Shown here: piece after piece, positions 24,662-31,562 of the stretch
Layout of the letters: each line of letters opens with the position of its first letter
How positions within the stretch are numbered: the first letter of the stretch is position 1
NCBI GenBank assembly: GCA_026390585.1
Contig: JAPLFP010000212.1
Span: forward strand, 1-45,382
Direction: 5' to 3'
DNA: 45,382 nt
From: Ignavibacteriales bacterium
GTDB taxonomy: Bacteria; Bacteroidota; Ignavibacteria; UBA10030
Notes under the pieces: model-generated
Told to the model about the DNA's origin: nothing
The model's database searches: none
Seen by the model: only the letters and a program-made list of their open reading frames with translations
Translations under genes and position numbers: made by a program

Positions 24662-25639
24662 TCACAGTTGGATGGACTGGGGCTGTCCTGTTTTCATGGA
24701 CTCGACCGCCCTCAGCAAGAGCACCGTCGCTCGTATGCCGTGGCGCAACGTGGCGGATGGCTGAACCTTTCCGCCAACAACCTCAAGGAATTCCCTGTTC
24801 TCTTGCAGGAAACCGAGTTCTTCAGAGTCGGCGTAGTGCTGTTCTTGTTTTCCGTCCCACAAGGATACCTGCTTGAGTCTGTCATACAAATGAGCGGTGC
24901 GGGAACCATCCATTACTTGAAAAGAAAGCTTGGAGACGAACGGAGTGAGTCCCACATCGCTCACGACGAGGCTACCGGTTGCGCCGTTGGAGAATGCCAC
25001 GGACGCGGCCAGCGCATCAGTGATGTCGAGCCCTGGATGGTGGTAGTTACCTCCCGCTGCAGAGACTTTGACCGGCTCGCTTCCAAGAAGATGGCACAGT
25101 AGATCTGCTGCATGGCATCCCTGGGAGAGGACATTACCTCCGCCTCGAACGGGATCGTTCGCCCAGAACGAATCGGGCCAGCGCTCGTCGGTCATTTGCG
25201 CGATGCAGAGGAGGGGCGACGGAATAAACCCACGTACCCTCTGCACGGAGGGGTAGAAGCGGAGCTTGAAGGCGGCCATGAAGCAGATGCCTGACCGCTC
25301 GACTGCGCTCAGAAGTTCGTCACATTCGCGGAGGGACATCGCAACCGGCTTTTCCATCATAACGTGCTTGCCGGCTCTGGCTGCTGCAATGCCCAGTTGA
25401 GCGTGGCTGTCGTTGTGTGTGCACACGTAGACCGCATCGATGGAATCGTCGTGCAGGAGGTGTTCGGGGACGGAGCAGACGTATGCGTCAGGCGAGAACG
25501 CAAGAAGCTTGCGTGCCTGGGTCTCGTCGGTGTCGCACAACCCGCGGATGGTGGCTGTCCCGATCTCCTTGATGCAGCGGGCGTGGATTTGCCCCATTTC
25601 ACCACATCCAATGATGCCGATATTGATTGATGGTGGCAT
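24662..25639 (-). CDS. Gfo/Idh/MocA-family NAD(P)-dependent oxidoreductase
   Basis: This cytoplasmic enzyme of 325 residues oxidises or reduces sugars or sugar derivatives with NAD(P). The N-terminal Rossmann fold carries GCGEMG (G11, G13, G16), and HVMMEKPVAM supplies the conserved E96-K97-P98 with the catalytic lysine. GGGNVLSQGCHAADLL around residue 170 is the usual second signature with its histidine. It is the first gene of the minus-strand cluster, 21 nt before the next gene, so the promoter should lie in 25640-26136. In a uronate or amino-sugar pathway it could process the released monosaccharide. Confidence 0.93.
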   Translation of the reverse strand: MPPSINIGIIGCGEMGQIHARCIKEIGTATIRGLCDTDETQARKLLAFSPDAYVCSVPEHLLHDDSIDAVYVCTHNDSHAQLGIAAARAGKHVMMEKPVAMSLRECDELLSAVERSGICFMAAFKLRFYPSVQRVRGFIPSPLLCIAQMTDERWPDSFWANDPVRGGGNVLSQGCHAADLLCHLLGSEPVKVSAAGGNYHHPGLDITDALAASVAFSNGATGSLVVSDVGLTPFVSKLSFQVMDGSRTAHLYDRLKQVSLWDGKQEQHYADSEELGFLQENREFLEVVGGKVQPSATLRHGIRATVLLLRAVESMKTGQPQSIQL

Positions 25640-26136
25640 GCAAAATCAGAGTGATAGTGCCTGAAGATGTTGGGGGCCGGAAACTCGAAGCTTGGGCAAA
25701 ATAGCCCTGATTCATTACGAATGCAAGGGTGATGGGCAATTGTTCCTGGTGGGCAGGGGAGAAACCGGAATTGCTGAGTTGCCTGGAGATTTCGCGTTGT
25801 TTGCGTCTCCCGCTTCTGGGATTCCGCTCATAGGCGGGATTCAAAAAGCGGAACCGCTGACTTGTACCGGGATCGATTTCCAATGTCTGATAGATGATTG
25901 GGTCGAGGGCTTTTCAAATCATAGATCGAACATCGTAAATCAGAAATTATCATGCGCTTTTATGTGACCTTTTTTCTATCGGGGGGATGTTCAAGAAAGA
26001 CTCCGGAGTCCCGTGCGAAAATATTTGCAATCGATGCGATTTAGTTGTTGTTTTCAGACCAACGCTCTACAGCAACTCAGAAAAAGCCCTCTTCAAGCAT
26101 TCGGGGGGATCATCATGCCTCTTGCTGAGTGAACCG
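25640..26136. promoter_or_regulatory. Divergent intergenic region driving the two arms of the locus
   Basis: The oxidoreductase operon reads left and the alpha-galactosidase-like gene reads right from here, so both promoters should lie within these ~500 bp. I cannot fix a -35/-10 pair. A 25850-25950 AT-rich stretch contains ATAGATCGAACATCGTAAAT, a style of sequence often dispersed in intergenic DNA of this group. Minus-strand 25883-25640 stays open and reads protein-like (NPAYERNPRSGRRKQREISR), but it has no gene features and may be a repeat remnant. Confidence 0.5.
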
Positions 26137-26745
26137 ATGAATCGCATTCATTTCATTCGAGCCGCAGGCGTCTCGCTTGCCTCACTCCTTATGCGCGATG
26201 TTCTTTTCGCGAACCGGCTCAAAGGATCTATCATGAATCTTCCTGATGAGGTAACTGCCATCCTGAGCGACCAGCTCGTCACGTTGACGGGCAAGGGAGG
26301 GTCCTGGACATACAAGGATCTGATCGTCGAGTTGTTGGTCCAAGGCGAAAGCATTGCTGTAGACATTGAGTCTCCCCGGTCAAGTCTCACCTCTGTGACG
26401 CTGCGTTGGAAACAAAAAGCCCGCGACAATTCGAGGATCCTGAATGACCATTGGGAACGGACGTACGGTGATGTCTTGTGGCACGTACCATCTGAACCTG
26501 AACTCCTGCCCTGGTATTTCATGGAACATGACGGACGCCGCACGATCGGCGTTGGCGCGAAAACGGGAACTGCATCCTTCTGCTTCTGGCAGGTCGGGAA
26601 GGAGCAGGTGAGCTTAACGATGGATACACGTTCTGGGGGGAACGCCGTTCAATTGTCCGGCAGAAAGCTGCGGGCTGCTGAGATTGTCACGACGAAGAGT
26701 GATTCAGGTGAGTCTCCGTTCCAGACGGCCCGAAGGTTCATGTGA
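26137..26745 (+). CDS. Alpha-galactosidase-like protein, N-terminal half of a split gene
   Basis: These 202 residues form the N-terminal beta-sandwich of a clan GH-D (GH27/36-like) enzyme, with the export-like start MNRIHFIRAAGVSLASLLMR. ATG 26137 was chosen because the signal-like sequence begins there; the frame is open from 25987. The end, GESPFQTARRFM, matches the place where relatives continue into a segment with an NDWYYAYG-like motif and then the catalytic barrel. Here TGA comes instead, and the catalytic part starts at once in another frame. The two pieces overlap by 4 nt. The product alone should not be catalytic. Confidence 0.75.
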   Translation: MNRIHFIRAAGVSLASLLMRDVLFANRLKGSIMNLPDEVTAILSDQLVTLTGKGGSWTYKDLIVELLVQGESIAVDIESPRSSLTSVTLRWKQKARDNSRILNDHWERTYGDVLWHVPSEPELLPWYFMEHDGRRTIGVGAKTGTASFCFWQVGKEQVSLTMDTRSGGNAVQLSGRKLRAAEIVTTKSDSGESPFQTARRFM

Positions 26746-27692
26746 TGGCGCCGATGGCGGAGGGGTTGAGCAACCGACCGTTCTCGGTCATTGATGCTGG
26801 TTGGTTTGTGACGTCACCCTTTCTGCCAAATGATTCCTCCTGGGGAGATCGATTGGACCTCCCCAACGCAAAGTTTGGAGACATGAGCAGGGTTGCCGAG
26901 CGCATCAGAAAAGCCGGAATGCGTCCCGGCATCTGGACGCGCCCACTCTGTGGAAGCCACAACGATCCTTACTCCTTGATGCTGCCCCTGGTGAAGGGGA
27001 GAGATGCTAAATGTCCCGTGCTGGATCCTACGATCCCTGAAAATCTGGAACGGATTTCGAAACTCTTCAGAGTCTACAAGAACTGGAGCTACGACCTCGT
27101 AAAATTCGATTACACGACGTTTGATATTTTTGGGAAATGGGGCTTTGAAATGTTGCGGGATGGCGCCATCACCAGTTCGGGTTGGAGAATGCACGACAAT
27201 TCGAAAACGAACGCAGAAGTTATTCTCAACCTTTACAGAGCGATCCGGAAAGCGGCCGGGGATATGTATGTCTTAGCCTGCAATACCATCAGTCATCTCT
27301 CGGCAGGGCTCTTTGAGTTGAATCGCATCGGTGATGACACATCAGGGAATGAATGGGCGAGAACACACAAGATGGGTGTAAACACGCTGGCATTCAGAGG
27401 GATGCATCACGGAATATTGTATGCCGCCGATCCCGACTGTGTGGGCGTGACCAACAAAGTGGTCTGGGACAAAAACAAACAATGGATGCAGCTGGTGGCG
27501 AGTAGTGGTACGCCGCTCTTTATCTCAGCTCAACCTGAAGCGACGGGATCAGCACAAAAGGCGATGATAAAGAAATGCTTTGCGTTGGCCTCTCAGGATT
27601 TGCCTCTTGGAGAACCGCTGGACTGGATGGAAAGTCCTTTCCCGAAGAGATGGAAGTTGATGGGGGAGGAAGTTAAATTTGAGTGGGATTGA
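26742..27692 (+). CDS. Alpha-galactosidase-like catalytic domain, C-terminal half of a split gene
   Basis: This 316-residue frame encodes a clan GH-D TIM barrel. FSVIDAGWF, GMRPGIWTRPLC and LVKFDYTTFDIFGKWG give the nucleophile aspartate D123. NRIGDDTS gives the acid/base candidate D198 or D199. The C terminus EPLDWMESPFPKRW...EEVKFEWD is the expected end. The frame opens GTG ATG overlapping the stop of the N-terminal half, and no ribosome site is visible. Relatives as I remember them have about 35 further residues before MAPMAEG, including an NDWY-type substrate-binding motif, that are missing from both halves. A deletion with frameshift therefore probably inactivated the enzyme. An assembly error is the other explanation. 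Confidence 0.8.
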   Translation: MMAPMAEGLSNRPFSVIDAGWFVTSPFLPNDSSWGDRLDLPNAKFGDMSRVAERIRKAGMRPGIWTRPLCGSHNDPYSLMLPLVKGRDAKCPVLDPTIPENLERISKLFRVYKNWSYDLVKFDYTTFDIFGKWGFEMLRDGAITSSGWRMHDNSKTNAEVILNLYRAIRKAAGDMYVLACNTISHLSAGLFELNRIGDDTSGNEWARTHKMGVNTLAFRGMHHGILYAADPDCVGVTNKVVWDKNKQWMQLVASSGTPLFISAQPEATGSAQKAMIKKCFALASQDLPLGEPLDWMESPFPKRWKLMGEEVKFEWD

Positions 27693-28034
27693 GGCTACGA
27701 TGCCTCTGGGGCAAAGGGGGATCAAGGTGGGCTCAGCTGCTCGGGGATTCTCTTCGTATCTTCGATTTGTGATCTACCCGCTAATACCGACGATATTCAG
27801 GGATTTGATTCAACTGATTCCGTCTCGCGGCAATATCAGCAAGCATCATTTCACCACCGGCGAAAGACCCTTTGAAATCAGTGGAGCACTGGCAAGGCAG
27901 AGATATCAGCGTTTCCTCAAGCCCCAAACAAACGGTTCAAAGTGATGGCGAGTAGTAGAGAATAGTTCTCTTCATGTCAAAGTCATTCCGGGAGCGATCA
28001 ATGTTCTGGTTCCCAAAGGAAAAGAGCAAAGTCA
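27693..28034 (+). other. Gene-free stretch after the split alpha-galactosidase gene
   Basis: These 342 bases hold no convincing gene. A frame of 88 codons from 27679 has no recognisable features. Just before the phosphatase gene another frame reads KVIPGAINVLVPK, which is protein-like but has no start or context and may be a remnant. No terminator hairpin was found. Confidence 0.45.
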
Positions 28035-28685
28035 TTGAATAAACATCTTATAGCCTTTTATGCCTTAGTCGTAGTGAGTATTATTGGATTGACTATTTTT
28101 GTCCAAAACTATCCAATATCCACCTTTGATCTCGATGTGACGCGGGAAATTCAGGAACAAAGGGCTTGGGATCCTACGCTCTTGATGAAATTCGTTAGTA
28201 TTTTTGGCGATGCTGTAGTCGCGCCCTTGTCAATCATCATTGCTTCATTGTTCTTCTTTCTAACCTATCGCCGACGAGAAGGCTTCTTTACTCTCGCTGT
28301 CATTCTTCCCGACCTCTTCAACATGTTGATCAAAATATTGATCCATCGCCCGCGGCCAACATTGGAAAATGCTATGGTATTGTTACAATTTACTCAAACC
28401 GGTTTCCCCAGTGGGCATGTTGTTCATTATGTCGTATTTTTTGGTTTTCTCATAACGGTGATGATCGTCGATAGAAGCATTTCTTTGTTCTGCAGAATTT
28501 TTGTTGGTATGCTTTCTGCCTTCTTAATCTTCACTGTTTCAATCTCCCGGATTTATCTTGGCGCACACTGGGTCACGGATGTCATAGGGGGATATCTCTT
28601 CGGCCTGGCTTACCTGGGGATTATCCTTTGGTATTACTTTAAACATCCCAAGTTTCAGCGTCCTTCAACATCGAGATCCTCGTGA
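28035..28685 (+). CDS. PAP2-family membrane phosphatase
   Basis: This integral membrane protein of 216 residues has about six membrane segments and a complete phosphatidic acid phosphatase type 2 motif set: KILIHRPRP (KX6RP), FPSGH (PSGH) and SRIYLGAHWVTD (SRX5HX3D). The family removes phosphate from lipid phosphates such as undecaprenyl diphosphate or phosphatidate at the outer face of the membrane. The start is TTG 28035, the only start codon that keeps the first membrane segment (LIAFYALVVVSIIGLTIF); a purine-rich AAAGGAAAAGAG lies upstream. It stands alone. Undecaprenyl diphosphate recycling is one possible role; the exact substrate is not visible. Confidence 0.92.
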   Translation: MNKHLIAFYALVVVSIIGLTIFVQNYPISTFDLDVTREIQEQRAWDPTLLMKFVSIFGDAVVAPLSIIIASLFFFLTYRRREGFFTLAVILPDLFNMLIKILIHRPRPTLENAMVLLQFTQTGFPSGHVVHYVVFFGFLITVMIVDRSISLFCRIFVGMLSAFLIFTVSISRIYLGAHWVTDVIGGYLFGLAYLGIILWYYFKHPKFQRPSTSRSS

Positions 28686-29166
28686 ACTAGCCTGCTCGCG
28701 TCCAGAGGATCGAACAGATCTCTATCAACTTCCTCCCGCGTAAAACGCTGCGAAATACAATTGCTGGAGAGTGGGTGATGGACGCGCATTTCTGGGTCTT
28801 GACATCTTATCGAGCAATGAGCCGCACTAGCGAGGGTTATTCGAGGATCCGGGCTGCTTTTTGACGTGGAAATATTGCGGCAATTCTTCGGCAGCTTGAC
28901 ACTCAGCCAGAGTCTTTGTAAAATTGCCTTTAACGAAGCCGGGGAAGGCTTCAAGCAGCGGGGAATTGCGATGACCTCCGGATTCGCAGATGCGATGAAG
29001 GAGGTTTTTTGTTCCACCAACGACAGTTCGACGATGCCTAACCGTGGGTAGGTCCGGTTTACCGATGCCTTGGAGAGTGTGTCAATTCTCCTTTTGTCTT
29101 CAGTATGGGATCAGATTTTCCGAAGCGTGAGTTACACGACCAGGAAAAACTTGGGCGCCCTGTCCA
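28686..29166. other. Gene-free stretch before the response regulator
   Basis: About 480 bases without a supported gene. A minus-strand frame includes SQRFTREEVDRDLFDPLDAS, which looks protein-like but lacks a proper start and any family features. The response regulator promoter should be here, but I see no clear boxes. Confidence 0.45.
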
Positions 29167-29817
29167 ATGAAAAAGATCCGAATACTCATCATCGAAGATG
29201 ATCGCGTTTTGCGTGATGGACTCGCCGCCATGCTCAATGGACAGGCGGATATGCGTGTGGTGGCCACCATAAGAAGCGGTAATAATGTCTTGGAGAAAGC
29301 ACGCCAGACAAAACCTCAAATCGTTCTTTTGGATGTAGGTCTGGAACATTTTGATGAGCCGTCTGTTGCAGAATCCCTACGGAAGAACTTACCTGAAGCA
29401 AAAGTAGTAGGGATGGGTTTTGCTCCGACACAATCAGACATCGTTCAGTTTGTGGCAGCAGGGGCATCGGGTTTCATCCTGAAAGACGCGTCAGTAAAGG
29501 AGTTTCTCGGGACCATGCGAACGGTGGCTCAAGGAGCAAAAGTTCTTCCGCCATCAATGACCGATTCGCTCTTTTCTCATGTTCTTGAGCTTGCTTTCAA
29601 GAAACGGACAGGAACGAGAACCAGTGCAGTGCGAATGACGAAACGCGAGCGCGAAATCATAGTGCTGATTGCCGACGGTTTGAGCAACAAGGAAATTGCT
29701 CAACGGCTCAACATCGCCACCCACACGGTGAAGAGTCATGTGCATAACGTCATGGAAAAATTAGCCCTGCACAGTCGTCTACAAATATCAAACTTTCTCC
29801 ACGAAGAAAATTCTTAG
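29167..29817 (+). CDS. NarL/FixJ-type response regulator
   Basis: This 216-residue cytoplasmic transcription regulator has a receiver domain (1-120) and a LuxR-type helix-turn-helix (about 153-212). Receiver residues D11, D12, phospho-acceptor D56 (IVLLDVG) and K106 (FILKDAS) are present. The switch position that is normally Ser/Thr after the fourth strand is glycine here (AKVVGMGFAP, G84), which should weaken the normal phosphorylation response. The output domain is intact: MTKREREIIVLIADGLSNKE and IAQRLNIATHTVKSHVHNVM. No histidine kinase gene is adjacent, so it is an orphan. Targets are not visible. Confidence 0.93.
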   Translation: MKKIRILIIEDDRVLRDGLAAMLNGQADMRVVATIRSGNNVLEKARQTKPQIVLLDVGLEHFDEPSVAESLRKNLPEAKVVGMGFAPTQSDIVQFVAAGASGFILKDASVKEFLGTMRTVAQGAKVLPPSMTDSLFSHVLELAFKKRTGTRTSAVRMTKREREIIVLIADGLSNKEIAQRLNIATHTVKSHVHNVMEKLALHSRLQISNFLHEENS

Positions 29818-30165
29818 ATCTCGTTGAACCGCTCTTTCCATGCAACTACGTAATCCTCGCTTCATCCCTGACAATCGCGCCCTTGCCCCCGGGGGAGTCA
29901 GCGGTCCATGCCCCGCTTCGGCAAAAGACATCCGTATTCCTGGACTCTCTTCGCTTGAAATGGACCTTGTTCAACTCGTGCCCAGGTGGCGGGGGTTGTG
30001 TGAGGGATTAATTACTCTTTCATCCTTCTTACCTATTCCTGTTTAGCAGAATCATCGGCACGTTTCTACCGTTGAAGGGGGTCGTCCCCTACCGACATCG
30101 GATGATATCATGGGTGAGGAAAGCAATAGTGTAACACAATTACCGGATCATAAAAGGAGAGAAAC
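29818..30165 (+). other. Gene-free stretch upstream of the small lipoprotein gene
   Basis: About 350 bases with no supported gene. The end carries the lipoprotein gene's ribosome site AAAAGGAGAG. A 68-codon frame from 29840 has no features. GGGGGTCGTCCCC near 30075 can form a small hairpin of unknown meaning. Confidence 0.45.
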
Positions 30166-30573
30166 ATGAAATGTTCTTATTGTCTCATAATCGGTATGAT
30201 TCTATGTCTCACTTCTTGTCAGGATAATTCGACTTCAACGACAGTGCTTGATCTCCTCCATTCGCCCGTGACCACAAATGTGACCAATAGCTTCACATAC
30301 AGTATCGATGCAAAACAGTATTCCGATAATAGTTATAATGACCTTAGCTTTCTTTCAGATTCATTGGTTGTGACTCTTTCATCCAGTAGTTATTTGTCTG
30401 GGCAAGCAATTATTTCAGTGAGTGATTCGTCAAATGCCACGATCTTTTCCGATACGGTTAGATCGAATAAAACAATTGCGATCGCGCATCTTAAAACAAC
30501 GAAGCCACGACATTGCAGACTCAACATTACAAATCTGACAGCGAAACTTGCATTTGTGATAGCGGGTCAATAA
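30166..30573 (+). CDS. Small predicted lipoprotein of unknown function
   Basis: This 135-residue protein begins with a lipoprotein signal peptide, CLIIGMILCLTSC, whose lipobox cysteine is residue 18. The mature part is rich in Ser, Thr and Asn and beta-like, with no recognised domain. AAAAGGAGAG precedes the ATG with good spacing, so expression is likely. It should be anchored in the inner or outer membrane. The base composition is more AT-rich than the neighbours, which hints at fast evolution or recent arrival. No function is proposed. Confidence 0.75.
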   Translation: MKCSYCLIIGMILCLTSCQDNSTSTTVLDLLHSPVTTNVTNSFTYSIDAKQYSDNSYNDLSFLSDSLVVTLSSSSYLSGQAIISVSDSSNATIFSDTVRSNKTIAIAHLKTTKPRHCRLNITNLTAKLAFVIAGQ

Positions 30574-30599
30574 AAGAAGAGAAACATATCTATTCTGCC

Positions 30600-30730
30600 G
30601 CCTCACTAGTGCCGTTTCCAGAAAGTCATCTTGTGTTTTCGATAAAGAACATCCAATTGGAAACGGGCACTGTGCCTTTTTGACTACAAGATCTATTATT
30701 AGAAGTGGCACTAGCTGCTCAAAGTGAGGC
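30600..30730. repeat. Nested imperfect inverted repeats
   Basis: GCCTCACTAGTGCC (30600-30613) pairs with GGCACTAG (30707-30714) plus AGTGAGGC (30723-30730), with 8 bases between the two right-hand parts. A second pairing inside uses GTGCCGTTTCCA (30609-30620) and TGGAAACGGGCAC (30658-30670). The overlapping arms could form alternative structures. It may be a miniature mobile element or a structured RNA. The surrounding 30574-30951 has no gene. Confidence 0.6.
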
Positions 30731-30951
30731 TCCCCCGCCGACGCATACACAGCAACTGGCGTAATGCCGCGCTTCAATCCACTTCGGGAACGGGTCAGCT
30801 TTTTGCCTTCTTGTAGATACCGGAGCCGTCCGCCAAAAGTAATTGGCGACCGTCGCCGATGTTACCGCGTTGTGTTGCATTGTCTTTCATTGGCGACTGT
30901 AGTAGCTTGGTATAAACCGCCTCAGGAGCCACCGCATAAGAAGAGATTTCC

Positions 30952-31305
30952 ATGGAAGAAAAGTCAAAGAATCCGCAGAAGAAACTCTCGTCACTTTCCG
31001 AGCTCGGGCAACTTCTGACTGATTCTGAGAGGAAACAGGTCCTTCCTGAAGTCACAAGGCACGCGCACGACGGAAGAAACAAAACCGTCCGGGTGAGCAT
31101 CGACTCTAAACGAAGGAAAGGGAAATCTGTGACTCTCATCGAAGTACTACAGCACAATCCCGCAACAATGGCAGAGATCGCCCGGATCCTGAAGCAACAT
31201 TGCGGCGCTGGTGGCACGGTGAAGGGAGGGAAAATCGAAGTCCAGGGGGATCAACGCAATCGGGTGGTCGAAAAACTTCGGGAGATGAATTACGTGGTTC
31301 GGTAG
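30952..31305 (+). CDS. SUI1/YciH-family translation initiation factor-like protein
   Basis: This 117-residue protein ends in a SUI1 (eIF1-like) domain: KSVTLIEVLQ, MAEIARILKQHCGAGGTVKG, and GKIEVQGDQRNRVVEKLREM followed by NYVVR. The first ~35 residues are a charged, probably flexible extension with QLLTDSERKQVL. Bacterial homologues (YciH) are small ribosome-associated proteins thought to influence start-site fidelity. It is cytoplasmic. The ATG lies after GAAGAGATTTCC, a weak ribosome site. It is a single gene, closed by the strong terminator at 31455. Confidence 0.9.
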   Translation: MEEKSKNPQKKLSSLSELGQLLTDSERKQVLPEVTRHAHDGRNKTVRVSIDSKRRKGKSVTLIEVLQHNPATMAEIARILKQHCGAGGTVKGGKIEVQGDQRNRVVEKLREMNYVVR

Positions 31306-31454
31306 AGCGCAGATCTGAGTCACCCCCGCCTTCCGGTTCCTCGATGAACGCCCCGTCCTTCGGCTTCGTGCCTCGCTGTCGCTCGGCACTCGCTCAGGAC
31401 AGGTGCTTCGACTCGTTCCAGAAGAAGTGACTCGCTCAGCACAAGCTACAAAGC

Positions 31455-31488
31455 AAAACGCCCTGCTCGTCAGGGCGTTTTCGTTTTT
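31455..31488. terminator. Bidirectional rho-independent terminator between convergent genes
   Basis: AAAACGCCCTG and CAGGGCGTTTT form a perfect stem with a CTCGT loop, followed by CGTTTTT on the plus strand and a T-rich stretch on the minus strand. It sits between the SUI1 gene (plus, ends 31305) and the beta-helix gene (minus, ends 31563). Upstream at 31405-31447 are GCTTCGACTCG and CTCGCTCAGCACAAGCT, members of the short repeat family. Confidence 0.88.
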
Positions 31489-31562
31489 GTAGCACTTAAC
31501 CAAAGAGGAGAGGAATGCAAAGTGATCGTTGCGTCTTTGTGTCCCTTGCGTGTTGATCGACT

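Noticed and set aside
25599-25967. Overlapping frames on both strands in the divergent intergenic region
   Set aside because: They are in the expected promoter region, overlap the oxidoreductase start or each other, and show no domain.
27679-27945. 88-codon plus-strand frame after the split alpha-galactosidase
   Set aside because: It overlaps the previous gene's end, has no ribosome site and its sequence has no recognisable protein features.
28655-29020. 121-codon minus-strand frame next to the PAP2 gene
   Set aside because: One short part looks protein-like, but it overlaps the phosphatase gene's end, lacks a good start and matches no family I know.
30780-30802. Third copy of the terminator hairpin (CGGGAACGGGTCAGCTTTTTG)
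   Set aside because: The right arm and T-run resemble the other two copies, but the left arm is missing, so no stable stem forms.
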